From the IMG/VR virus record IMGVR_UViG_3300044630_007490, positions 1 to 30,153 of that record: a stretch of DNA of 30,153 nt; one strand, written 5' to 3'. Shown piece after piece: positions 8,701 to 15,089 of the stretch. Within the stretch, counting starts at the first letter, position 1. Each line of letters opens with the position of its first letter. A program made the translations under genes and the position numbers. Origin of the DNA: a virus. Under the pieces are notes generated by a model, which saw only the letters and a program-made list of their open reading frames with translations, was not told the origin of the DNA and did not search any database.

Positions 8701-9200
8701 TTTTTTCCCTCTTCTCTAGAAGTTAACTCGATGATTTCATCGTCCTTACAAGAAAAATTTCCATACACAATTTCATCACCAATATTGTAGATACCACTAT
8801 TTGGGTAGTAATAAATTGCCTTTTTATTGTAATCAATTTCGTCCTTATTTTCGTCCGTCACAATGAAAGCGGTTTTATCGCCATCTCTTTCGAACATGCC
8901 ACCCAATTTGAATATTGGAGATATTGCATCCCCTTGTTCTAATTGTTGTAGGTTAAGATCATGATTTCCTAATATTACATCTGTTGGCGCAATCTTGGAA
9001 AGATTTAACAAAAACTCAGCTAACAACTCGAAAGAGTTTGGCGACATATTTATTTTGTGATGAACCAAGTCACCGCCCAAAAATATTCTATCTGGTTTTT
9101 GTATTTTTAAATCCTCATAAAGTCTTCCAAATACCTGTCTGTATTCATCATGTCTGGATCCAAAACGTATTTGGATGTCCGCAAGGTGAGCAATTTTCAT
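5745..9200 (-). CDS. Single-chain Mre11–Rad50 (SbcD–SbcC) recombination nuclease/ATPase
   Basis: 1151 residues, a fusion of what are usually two proteins (T4 gp47 and gp46). Residues 1-~390 are Mre11/SbcD-like: D8 in 'HLADIQ', GD at 43-44, 'GNHD' (78-81), H173 in 'LYHGT' and 'GDIH' (207-210). From ~395 onward it is SbcC/Rad50-like: Walker A 'GENYNGKSN' (427-435), Q-loop near 'VTLQVQGGKDDY' (554-565), long coiled coils, zinc hook CPTC at 782-785, signature-like 'SGAQKF' (about 1048), Walker B with D1078-E1079, D-loop 'TLD' (to 1085) and H-loop H1111. The product should process DNA ends for recombination-dependent replication. Two usual Mre11 metal-site histidines are replaced (Q10, D208), a change also plausible among phage relatives. 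The ATG shares a 4-base overlap with the primase stop, and the 3' end overlaps the next ATG. The reading frame is continuous with no sign of a sequencing fusion. Confidence 0.93.
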   Translation of the reverse strand: MKIAHLADIQIRFGSRHDEYRQVFGRLYEDLKIQKPDRIFLGGDLVHHKINMSPNSFELLAEFLLNLSKIAPTDVILGNHDLNLQQLEQGDAISPIFKLGGMFERDGDKTAFIVTDENKDEIDYNKKAIYYYPNSGIYNIGDEIVYGNFSCKDDEIIELTSREEGKKYIALYHGTVYGSRGDNGYEQKGDNLMRLSTFKHFDIVMLGDIHEYQSFRDDASVAYCGSLIQQNYGESLDKGYLIWDTDTNSHVRKFIPNDYGFSKLVIARGENIDDRLTHLRFSHNKKKTRVHIIIEELEENFSQERENQITRQIKEKHRCELVKVEHSFVAKDILIDDESVEDPRKQSEEYIKEFIADGTFDCDEEEISEILKLNADLNKELGINEHEDKTGSSWFMEKIEISNIFSFPIKPTVVDFNSLNGITGLFGENYNGKSNVIKAIVWGLYKEILGGGDPKFLVNLYTDSNQGYVTIYLTIDDKKYKIHRTIKTTKHKDGKISNSYGIKYQSLELGYDQDGDLESESWENEKSDKATAEKREVESLVEESIGDVDDFTKVTLQVQGGKDDYINQSQQPKNALISRYLGLEAYKMRYEYANEYFKEIKKKQKEIGAKLEIELKVTELEKSKSDKDIMLDRLKADKEDVTKNKEGVDKDIIEQTKKLDKIEQLKYNDSTVVENLIKQEGENLVKYDKAISDLEGWLSTNFKKELPFKEGETEEGVIKELATAQTDFKKEKDEYVKIDSWLSDKVKKDLLNIDGLDTKIISLREEVTTLQSQLPTFMGKSCPTCGNVQQKADPEKEKECLASIELKKGEIANLQNQIDSNNGIARENLLIEGQTEKKKNITDSLQNRKEKIDLLKGRLSLFESMKEIIEHNKKVEDNSTRLEKGRAVKAQTEKTIEGLKENLTKISENKKKETKNKSIQEYINSQDEVSRAYKQTLYGLDKNITEVYGDIRVLESEIKTNSEKLESIKEVEKMFRKYSIYLQAMHRDGIPALIIRKKLPIINSKINSILQQIVGFKVELDILPNGDIFEYFYYSDDKADSLPLQFASGAQKFVASIAIKDALHFISTLTKPSISIIDEGFGTLDDRLSLEIVNILQYLKSKHKNVIFVTHKNEIKDFADNIIEVKKIKKGISQEILDANPEAGVTTISIS

Positions 9201-10183
9201 TCGTTTAATATTTTTGTGAGTCTATAACTTATATCTAATCTCTTTGCTGTTTTTAATAGGGCTGTAACAGCAGCTTGCCCTTCATCTTCAAATAGTTTTG
9301 AAATATCTTTTTTGCTTGTCAAATCCACAAAATAAACATCTAAACCTAATGATGTCATTTGGTCATAATATTGAACACTATCCTTAAATGCATCTCCATC
9401 TAAACAAAGCACAACTCTAGGGTTATGTTTCAATAATTTATCTATTAACAACGGAGAAACACCTTTACCTAATAGGGGAATGGAGTTTGGAACTCTAATT
9501 GAATCAAAAACACCTTCGACCAAATATACGGTTAAATTCCAATTTATAAAATACTCATTATAAATTATATCTTGTACATTAGGGTGATTGGGTTTATAAT
9601 ATGGTATTTTAGGGTTAAGCATATAAGACCTAGCCTCAAAATAATTTATTTTACCAGCAGAATTAAGTGATGGTAAGATGATTCTATACTTTCTCGGTCC
9701 TGTTTCTGTGTATCCAATTTTATATTTGTCTATTTGCTGAGGAGATATCTTTCTTTCTTTTGTCGCATAATCATAAGCCATTCTATAAAGATTTGTATTT
9801 CTCTCATAACTTAGAGGAAGATACCCTTCAGGTAAATCGCAAGTAATTAAATCATAGTTAATTTCGGGTTTCTTGAAAATATTTAGATTTTGGCTCTTGT
9901 TGTCAGGAAGCAATAGTTTTAACCTATTCAAGTCGGATTGCTTTCCGTAATCACCAACAAGCCTATATACGAAACCTCTGTAATTACATTTCCAACAATT
10001 AAAAACAAAAGTGGAAGCGTTGTATGTTAGATTGAATTTATCGTGATCATGGCGACAAGTTGGACTAACACAGTTAAATTCCCACTGTATTTTACTGTCG
10101 GAGTTTCTTGAGTTTTTTGGAGCACCCAAAAACCCTTCCAGCAAATTAACAATTAAAAATCTATTTTCTTCTTGACCAACCAT
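9197..10183 (-). CDS. DnaG-type DNA primase (zinc-binding plus Toprim domains)
   Basis: 328 residues from the ATG at 10183; a TTG six codons upstream is open but less likely. An N-terminal zinc module is formed by C38-x4-C43 and C63-x2-C66 ('NCWKC'). The middle contains the basic region typical of the DnaG polymerase core, 'KINYFEARSY'. The Toprim motifs are 'LVEGVFDS' with E223 and 'LCLDGDAF' with D262 and D264. The protein is about half the length of bacterial DnaG and lacks an obvious C-terminal helicase-binding domain or fused helicase, as in several phage primases. It should make RNA primers for phage DNA synthesis. It is the first gene of the leftward replication operon and overlaps the SbcCD fusion by 4 bases (ATGA), implying coupled translation. 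Confidence 0.9.
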   Translation of the reverse strand: MVGQEENRFLIVNLLEGFLGAPKNSRNSDSKIQWEFNCVSPTCRHDHDKFNLTYNASTFVFNCWKCNYRGFVYRLVGDYGKQSDLNRLKLLLPDNKSQNLNIFKKPEINYDLITCDLPEGYLPLSYERNTNLYRMAYDYATKERKISPQQIDKYKIGYTETGPRKYRIILPSLNSAGKINYFEARSYMLNPKIPYYKPNHPNVQDIIYNEYFINWNLTVYLVEGVFDSIRVPNSIPLLGKGVSPLLIDKLLKHNPRVVLCLDGDAFKDSVQYYDQMTSLGLDVYFVDLTSKKDISKLFEDEGQAAVTALLKTAKRLDISYRLTKILNE

Positions 10184-10188
10184 AAAGA

Positions 10189-10196
10189 CAAAGTTA
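10189..10196 (-). promoter_or_regulatory. TAnnTTTG-like -7 element before the primase
   Basis: Read leftward the sequence is TAACTTTG, 5 bases before the ATG at 10183. It fits the Bacteroidota sigma-A -7 consensus TAnnTTTG, but no -33 TTTG is seen at the expected distance. Its position resembles that of the element before the nuclease gene at 4687. Confidence 0.25.
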
Positions 10197-10232
10197 GTCA
10201 AAAAAATTGATTAAAAAATTATGTAATCATAC

Positions 10233-10241
10233 AAATAAATA
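10233..10241 (-). promoter_or_regulatory. TATTTATTT motif facing the primase operon
   Basis: Read leftward the sequence is TATTTATTT, 49 bases before the primase ATG, further away than in the other cases. It sits back to back with the rightward copy at 10267 in the divergent intergenic region. Confidence 0.25.
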
Positions 10242-10266
10242 TTTTTTGCATTAAAAAAATTTTTGA

Positions 10267-10275
10267 TATTTATTA
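10267..10275 (+). promoter_or_regulatory. TATTTATTA motif before the lysis cassette
   Basis: TATTTATTA ends 12 bases before the holin ATG and is followed by an A-rich leader. It matches the motif before the other unit-leading genes and is the only promoter-like candidate visible for the lysis/two-component operon. Confidence 0.4.
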
Positions 10276-10287
10276 AAAAAAAGAACA

Positions 10288-10563
10288 ATGAAGAAATTTT
10301 TTAGAGAGCTCGTATCAGATAATAATAAAGTAAACGAGCAAGCCTTTGTAGGGGTAGTAGCGTTTTTCGCTATGGTATTTATCTTAATAGTTGATGTAGT
10401 TACAGGTATTTGGAGTAAAGAATTAGTAATTAAGGAATTCATTTTTGATGGATTTATGATTATTACTCTTGGAGCATTTGGAATTACGACAGCAGGTAGA
10501 ATTATGTCACTTAAAAAAAAGAACAAAGATGAAAATAACGAAGACGGGGAAAGCGGGAATTGA
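10288..10563 (+). CDS. Holin-like two-helix membrane protein
   Basis: 91 residues with two hydrophobic segments (about 20-41 and 52-72) separated by a short polar loop 'IWSKELVIKE', then a highly charged C-terminal tail rich in K, E, D and N. The length, topology and charged tail fit a class II holin. The endolysin gene begins inside its 3' end, overlapping by 35 bases in another frame. It would form the inner-membrane lesions that release the endolysin, which has no export signal of its own. Family membership is inferred from architecture and position, not from a conserved motif. It leads the six-gene rightward cassette. Confidence 0.82.
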   Translation: MKKFFRELVSDNNKVNEQAFVGVVAFFAMVFILIVDVVTGIWSKELVIKEFIFDGFMIITLGAFGITTAGRIMSLKKKNKDENNEDGESGN

Positions 10564-10987
10564 TATGATTAAATCATTTGAAGGGTTTTCTAGTAAGCCT
10601 TATTTATGTCCAGCAAAAATTTGTACTATCGGATACGGAGCTACTTTTTATCCTGATGGTAAAAAGGTAACAATGACTGACGCTGTAATCACAGAAGGAC
10701 AGGCAACTGATTTATTAGCACATATGTTAATAAGTTTTGAAAAATATGTAGATAGCTATTGTGTAGACACTATTACGCAGAATCAATTTGATGCGTTAGT
10801 ATCATTTGCATATAACTTAGGTCCTGCAAACTTAAAAGCTTCTACCCTACTTAAGAAAGTAAATGCTAATCCTGCAGATGAATCAATAAGGTTAGAATTT
10901 ATGAAGTGGGTTAAAGCTGGAGGTAAAACATTAAAAGGTCTTGTAAGACGCAGAGAAGCTGAAGCAAATCTATATTTTACAAAGTAA
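10529..10987 (+). CDS. Endolysin, GH24 lysozyme (T4/lambdoid type)
   Basis: 152 residues from the ATG at 10529 ('MKITKTGKAGIDMIKSFEGF'). The frame is open upstream, but that extension lies deep in the holin gene and is not lysozyme-like. The catalytic pattern E-x8-C-x5-T is present as E18, C27 and T33 in 'SFEGF…CTIGYGAT', matching the E-8-D/C-5-T signature of GH24 muramidases. 'QNQFDALVSFAYNLG' and 'LVRRREAEANLY' are also typical of the family. It should cleave the MurNAc–GlcNAc bond of peptidoglycan. No signal peptide or SAR anchor is visible, so it needs the holin encoded just before it. The histidine kinase gene follows after 7 bases. Confidence 0.93.
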   Translation: MKITKTGKAGIDMIKSFEGFSSKPYLCPAKICTIGYGATFYPDGKKVTMTDAVITEGQATDLLAHMLISFEKYVDSYCVDTITQNQFDALVSFAYNLGPANLKASTLLKKVNANPADESIRLEFMKWVKAGGKTLKGLVRRREAEANLYFTK

Positions 10988-10994
10988 AAAATCT

Positions 10995-12617
10995 ATGAAA
11001 TATCGCTTAAGAACAAAAATTATATTAGCTATCGCTATTATGACGATGCTAATTTTTGGATGGGTTAAAACATCGGTTCTTATCGGTCACATGCCTTCTA
11101 CAGAAATTACTAGATGGATGGAATTTACATGTTTTATCTTATTCATTCCTATATTCACTCTATTAATCCGAGATGCTATCAATTCTACTAAAGATTCGGT
11201 ATCTAAAGATTTAGTAGATAAGTTGCTTGAGCTTGAGAATTTTTTAGATTCTTCTTCTATCATTTCTAAAGCAGATAAATACGGAAAGATTACTTATGTG
11301 AATGACAAATTTACCGAAGTCTCTGGTTATTCACTAGAAGAAGTGATCGGTAAAGATCATAACATCGTAAATAGCGGAACGCATTCAAAAGAGTTTTGGT
11401 CTGATATGTATCATACGGTTGTTAAAGAAAAGAAAATTTGGAACGCTATATGCACTAATCGTGCAAAGGATGGCTCTTTATACTACGTAGATACGTTTAT
11501 TAAATGTGAGTTTGATGAAAAAGGTAATCTTCAAGGGTTTATGTCAATTCGTCAAGATGTTACTGAATTAAAAAGAAAAGAAACTGAGATTTCTAACAGA
11601 ATGAGCGCTATTAACCAATCGAATGCGGTTATTGAATTTGACTTAGAAGGTAACATAAAATTTGCTAATAAACTATTTTTAAAAACTTTAGGATATGATA
11701 CAAATAAAGAGCTTGTCGGAAAACATCATAGTTTATTTGTTGAAGATGGTGTAAGAGATACTAAAGAATACCGAGATTTTTGGAAAACTTTAGGTGAAGG
11801 AAAATTCTTTAGCGGAGAGGTTACACGAAAGAAAAAAGACGGAACTATAATTTATCTTCAAGCAACATACAATCCTATTATAGATAATGACGGTAAATCT
11901 TATCGAGTAATGAAAATTGCTACTGATATTACCGAAAGCTATAATCAGCAGAAAGAGATAGAAAAGAAAAATACATATCTTGAGCATGCTGCTAAAATAC
12001 TTAGGCATGACATGCATAGCGGAATTAACACTTATATGCCTCGTGGTTTGACTTCGTTAGACAGAAGATTAACTGAAGAACAAATAAAAGAATTGAAAAT
12101 TGAAGCTCCTATTAAAATGATAAAAGAAGGCCTTCGACATACACAGAAAGTCTATAAAGGAGTTTACGAATTTACTAATCTTGTAAAGAAAGATGTAGTG
12201 TTAAATCGATTGAATTGTAATCTGAAAGCTATTCTAGAAGATTATCTTTCTGCAACAGCTTATAGACCTCAAGTTAATCTTTCTGACCTAGGGGAGTTTA
12301 GTGTTAACGAAGCGTTATTTTGCACATCATTAGATAATTTAATACGCAACGGTCTTAAATATAATGATAGCTTATCTAAAATGATAAATATATATAGAGT
12401 AGATGATACATTATTTGTAGAAGACAATGGAAGAGGTTTATCTCAAGAAGAATTTAATCATCTATCTAAGCCGTATACTCGCAAGGAAGGACAGCAAGAA
12501 TCTGGGACAGGTCTAGGTCTTAATATCTGTATTGCTATATTAGAAGAGCATAAATTTTCAATTACTTGTGATAAATTACCTCAAGGTGGAACTCAAATTA
12601 AAATAAAATTAAAATAA
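10995..12617 (+). CDS. Membrane sensor histidine kinase with two PAS domains
   Basis: 540 residues. Two membrane helices (about 7-30 and 43-58) flank a very short outside loop, so sensing is probably in the membrane or cytoplasm. PAS 1 spans about 82-192 ('YVNDKFTEVSGYSLEEVIGK') and PAS 2 about 203-316 ('LFLKTLGYDTNKELVGK'). The dimerisation helix carries the candidate phosphoacceptor H338 in 'KILRHDMHSGI'. The ATPase domain has an intact N box (N448, N452), G1 'EDNGRG' (D477) and G2 'GTGLGLN' (504-510). The protein should autophosphorylate and pass phosphate to the receiver encoded 1 base after its stop. No heme- or flavin-binding residues can be assigned by eye, so the signal is unknown. 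A complete kinase in a phage lysis cassette is unusual. Composition matches its neighbours, so there is no sign of very recent host acquisition. Confidence 0.93.
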   Translation: MKYRLRTKIILAIAIMTMLIFGWVKTSVLIGHMPSTEITRWMEFTCFILFIPIFTLLIRDAINSTKDSVSKDLVDKLLELENFLDSSSIISKADKYGKITYVNDKFTEVSGYSLEEVIGKDHNIVNSGTHSKEFWSDMYHTVVKEKKIWNAICTNRAKDGSLYYVDTFIKCEFDEKGNLQGFMSIRQDVTELKRKETEISNRMSAINQSNAVIEFDLEGNIKFANKLFLKTLGYDTNKELVGKHHSLFVEDGVRDTKEYRDFWKTLGEGKFFSGEVTRKKKDGTIIYLQATYNPIIDNDGKSYRVMKIATDITESYNQQKEIEKKNTYLEHAAKILRHDMHSGINTYMPRGLTSLDRRLTEEQIKELKIEAPIKMIKEGLRHTQKVYKGVYEFTNLVKKDVVLNRLNCNLKAILEDYLSATAYRPQVNLSDLGEFSVNEALFCTSLDNLIRNGLKYNDSLSKMINIYRVDDTLFVEDNGRGLSQEEFNHLSKPYTRKEGQQESGTGLGLNICIAILEEHKFSITCDKLPQGGTQIKIKLK

Positions 12618-12618
12618 A

Positions 12619-13050
12619 ATGATTGATTCAATATTATTAGTTGACGATGAAAGTTTATTTCATCTAGTATTTGAAGACGCTTGTAGTCTTCTAGATATTT
12701 CACTTTCATTAGAAAGTTTGGATAGTGCTGATGAAGCGGCTAAACTTTTCTCAGGCTGGCAAACAGAGCCAAGTGGCAAACCTGAATGTGTTTTTGTTGA
12801 CTTGAATATAATCGGCTCTTCATACGATGGTATTGAGCTTATACGTAAAATAAACTTTGAATATGGTAACAATGTAGTTATTGGAATTATATCCTCTTCT
12901 GATGAGCCTGAAGAACAAGCAAAAGCTGTAAAATCAGGAGCACAATTTTGGATAATCAAGTCAGATGACATTGAGCCAAGACTTGAAGAGTTTCGTAAAG
13001 ATTTTGAAGGTTATAAAAATAGAACAAATCCTTTCAAAATATACAGGTAA
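12619..13050 (+). CDS. Stand-alone response-regulator receiver protein (CheY/Spo0F-like)
   Basis: 143 residues, a single REC domain. Acidic pocket D9-D10 ('LLVDDE'), phosphoacceptor D61 ('VFVDLN'), switch serine S92 in 'GIISSSDEPEEQ' and K114 ('WIIKSDD') are all in place, so phosphotransfer chemistry should work. There is no DNA-binding or enzymatic output domain, only a short basic C-terminal tail ('GYKNRTNPFKIYR'). Output is therefore probably through protein–protein contact. The gene starts 1 base after the kinase stop and its own TAA overlaps the next ATG (TAATG), so all three products are likely made together. Confidence 0.93.
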   Translation: MIDSILLVDDESLFHLVFEDACSLLDISLSLESLDSADEAAKLFSGWQTEPSGKPECVFVDLNIIGSSYDGIELIRKINFEYGNNVVIGIISSSDEPEEQAKAVKSGAQFWIIKSDDIEPRLEEFRKDFEGYKNRTNPFKIYR

Positions 13051-13619
13051 TGAAAGTAGACAAAACCGTAAGGAATTGGTTACTAGAGGTTCAAAAAACA
13101 AAACGTGTGTCTCTTGAAGGTAACATTCTAAAACTTATTGATGCCGAGGAAGGTGATGTAGAGTTCAAGACTTATTTGTCATCTTCAATGGAAAAAGATA
13201 AAGAAAGCCGCAGGAAAAGACTTGAAATTACAAAACAGGTTCAGACAAGAAACCGTGAATTGCAAGAATCTGAAGAAGAAAATTTGCGAATTAATAAAGA
13301 ATTAAATATTGCCTTACAAGACGCTGAAGAAGCTAAAAATAATGCATTACAAATGAAAGATAAGGCATTAACTGATCTAGACGTGTTACAAAAAAAGTCT
13401 CAATTTGAGCTGATTGGAACAATTGTTAAAACAGCACTATTTATTATTATTGGTGTTGGTATTTTTACTACAATAATGTACGGTGTTGCAATGGCTACTG
13501 GTAAAGACACGCAGATTATTGGCTCAACTTGGTCTAATATGTTTGGAATCTTACTAACGAATGCATTTTCTATAGTAGGAACAATAATGGGAGTTAAATA
13601 CGCAACTGAAAATAAATAA
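13050..13619 (+). CDS. Coiled-coil protein with C-terminal two-helix membrane hairpin (holin-like; candidate two-component output)
   Basis: 189 residues. The first ~45 residues are a small soluble region ('VRNWLLEVQKTKRVSLEG'). Residues about 48-120 form a long charged coiled coil ('ESEEENLRINKELNIAL'). Two hydrophobic segments follow at about 122-146 and 162-182, joined by a polar loop and ending in a short charged tail. The hairpin resembles the holin at 10288 in size and topology, but the sequences are not obviously homologous. The ATG overlaps the receiver stop. I infer that it could be a second holin, antiholin or membrane effector contacted by the phosphorylated receiver. Alternatives are a signalling scaffold or an unrelated inner-membrane protein. 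I do not recognise a named family. Confidence 0.85.
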   Translation: MKVDKTVRNWLLEVQKTKRVSLEGNILKLIDAEEGDVEFKTYLSSSMEKDKESRRKRLEITKQVQTRNRELQESEEENLRINKELNIALQDAEEAKNNALQMKDKALTDLDVLQKKSQFELIGTIVKTALFIIIGVGIFTTIMYGVAMATGKDTQIIGSTWSNMFGILLTNAFSIVGTIMGVKYATENK

Positions 13620-13643
13620 TAAATAAATAAAAAACAGAATAAT

Positions 13644-14450
13644 ATGATACTAAAAAAAGGAGACAACAATGATACTGTTAAAAAGATTCAAGCAGTATTA
13701 GGTGTAGAACAAATAGGAAGCTTTGGCCCTAAAACAGAAGCTGCTGTTATTGAGTTTCAAAAAAAACACGGATTAACCCCAGATGGAGTTGTAGGCCCTA
13801 CAACATTAGCTAAAATGGGTATCGTCCTAGATGCTAAACCAACAACGGCAACAACACCAACAGGCAGGTATACTAAAGAACAAATTGAAACTGCCGTTAA
13901 GACAAAAGGTCATAAGTGGTTTGAAGATAAAGACTTTGTGTTAAATATTGTTGGAGTAAGAAATTCTTCAACAGGTCAAAAAGTAACTAATCTATTTGAT
14001 GATTATCTAACTCTTTCATATAAAGAAGATGGTGTTTGGAAATGCCACTCTTGGCCAGCTACTACAGACCCTGGAACAAAAGGAGTTATGCAGTATGGAA
14101 ATAAAGCTGGTGTTGCTAGATTAGTTGAGGGTCAATATATTAACTCTCACATTATGAGGCTTCACGCAGGTAAATATGAGGCACTAGGGCAGAATAAGCC
14201 AGTAAAAGTTTATCGTGATCCAAATAAGGATATGATATATGATGAAAAATCTATGCAAGAAGGTGTTTTTGGAATTAACATTCACAAAGCTGGTGCTGAT
14301 TCAACATATGTTGAAAATTGGTCAGAGGGGTGTCAAGTATTTAAAAAATCTGCAGACTTTGAAGAATTTATGAAAATATGTAGAAAGGCGAAAGATTTAC
14401 ACGGTAATAACTTTACATATACATTAATCGAATCAAAAGATATTGTATAA
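13644..14450 (+). CDS. Peptidoglycan-binding protein with L,D-transpeptidase-like domain
   Basis: 268 residues. Residues 1-~60 match PG_binding_1 ('LKKGDNNDTVKKIQAVLG', 'FQKKHGLTPDGVVGPTT'). A threonine/proline-rich linker follows at about 64-74. The C-terminal part includes 'GINIHKAG' (H214) and 'WSEGCQVF' (S227, G229, C230), the H…S-x-G-C arrangement of YkuD-type L,D-transpeptidases. No signal peptide is visible. It may cut or modify peptide cross-links as a second lysis enzyme, or block or rearrange the wall. It closes the lysis/two-component cassette after a 24-base gap with no terminator in it, so it is probably co-transcribed. The catalytic motif is seen; the direction of the reaction cannot be deduced. 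Confidence 0.83.
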   Translation: MILKKGDNNDTVKKIQAVLGVEQIGSFGPKTEAAVIEFQKKHGLTPDGVVGPTTLAKMGIVLDAKPTTATTPTGRYTKEQIETAVKTKGHKWFEDKDFVLNIVGVRNSSTGQKVTNLFDDYLTLSYKEDGVWKCHSWPATTDPGTKGVMQYGNKAGVARLVEGQYINSHIMRLHAGKYEALGQNKPVKVYRDPNKDMIYDEKSMQEGVFGINIHKAGADSTYVENWSEGCQVFKKSADFEEFMKICRKAKDLHGNNFTYTLIESKDIV

Positions 14451-14470
14451 GGAAAACAATTGGAGAGTAA

Positions 14471-14528
14471 AAAAAACCAATGATGCCGAGCTTTAGTCTA
14501 TATTATACTTGGCATCATTGGTTTTTTT
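14471..14528. terminator. Strong bidirectional terminator closing the lysis cassette
   Basis: CCAATGATGCC (14477-14487) pairs perfectly with GGCATCATTGG (14511-14521), with an A6 run before and a T7 run after, separated by a 23-base loop. It lies between converging genes and should stop transcription from both sides. The right arm's T run overlaps the stop codon of the resolvase gene. Confidence 0.88.
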
Positions 14529-15069
14529 AACTATTTAGTTGTCTATTAATTATAGCTAGGTGACAGGCGCCAACCACATAAGCATCACTCATATCATAGT
14601 TCTCATCCATCAACTTTCTTGTTCTAGGACTATATCTCCAATTGATTTGAGGTTCTTTTTCCATAACCTTTCTCCAAACCTCATGTTTGATTGAGCCTTC
14701 TTCTTTTGCGACTTTTAACCCTGGGAACACGGTTGATCTAGCATTGTTCACATTGTAATACGCAGGCTCTTGGTTGTAGTTTGTATATAACCAAGAACTA
14801 ATCATTCCATTGAAGTGATTTAAAATTGCAATAGTATCAGCAGAAGAGAATTTTCCTTTAAACTTTTTTAATGGTTCTTCTATTGCAACTGTTTCAATCG
14901 GCATCTTATCTATACCTTCTTGACACATTTCTATGATAAACTTTTCTAGCCTTTCAAACTTTGTTTGCTTGCTATTAAATTTTACGCAACTCATCTTTAA
15001 TAATTTTCCTGCATTGTTAAACACACAATAACCAATACAAGTTGTAGAAATATCTAATGCTAATACCAT
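14527..15069 (-). CDS. RuvC-like Holliday junction resolvase
   Basis: 180 residues with the RNase H-fold RuvC arrangement: D6 in 'LALDISTTCIGY', acidic pair E64-E65 in 'AIEEPL', and the C-terminal 'NYDMSDAYVVGA' with D159 and D162. These are the expected four metal-binding acids. The length is close to bacterial RuvC (about 170). It should cut branched DNA made by recombination or replication before packaging. It stands apart from the other recombination genes, between the lysis cassette and leftward tail genes. A terminator separates it from the tail genes upstream, so it probably has its own promoter. Confidence 0.88.
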   Translation of the reverse strand: MVLALDISTTCIGYCVFNNAGKLLKMSCVKFNSKQTKFERLEKFIIEMCQEGIDKMPIETVAIEEPLKKFKGKFSSADTIAILNHFNGMISSWLYTNYNQEPAYYNVNNARSTVFPGLKVAKEEGSIKHEVWRKVMEKEPQINWRYSPRTRKLMDENYDMSDAYVVGACHLAIINRQLNS

Positions 15070-15079
15070 AATAAATTTT

Positions 15080-15088
15080 TAATAAACA
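15080..15088 (-). promoter_or_regulatory. Degenerate TATTTATTA-like motif before the resolvase
   Basis: Read leftward the sequence is TGTTTATTA, one mismatch from TATTTATTA, ending 10 bases before the ATG at 15069. It follows a terminator directly, where a promoter for the resolvase would be expected. Confidence 0.22.
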
Positions 15089-15089
15089 T

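Noticed and set aside
10184-10201. TTG start six codons upstream for the primase
   Set aside because: The ATG at 10183 is the stronger start and the extra residues add nothing conserved. It cannot be fully excluded.
10469-10528. Longer start for the endolysin, 20 codons upstream
   Set aside because: The extra residues lie within the holin coding region and do not resemble a lysozyme N-terminus. The ATG at 10529 gives the usual 'KITKTG…I..IK.FEG' opening.
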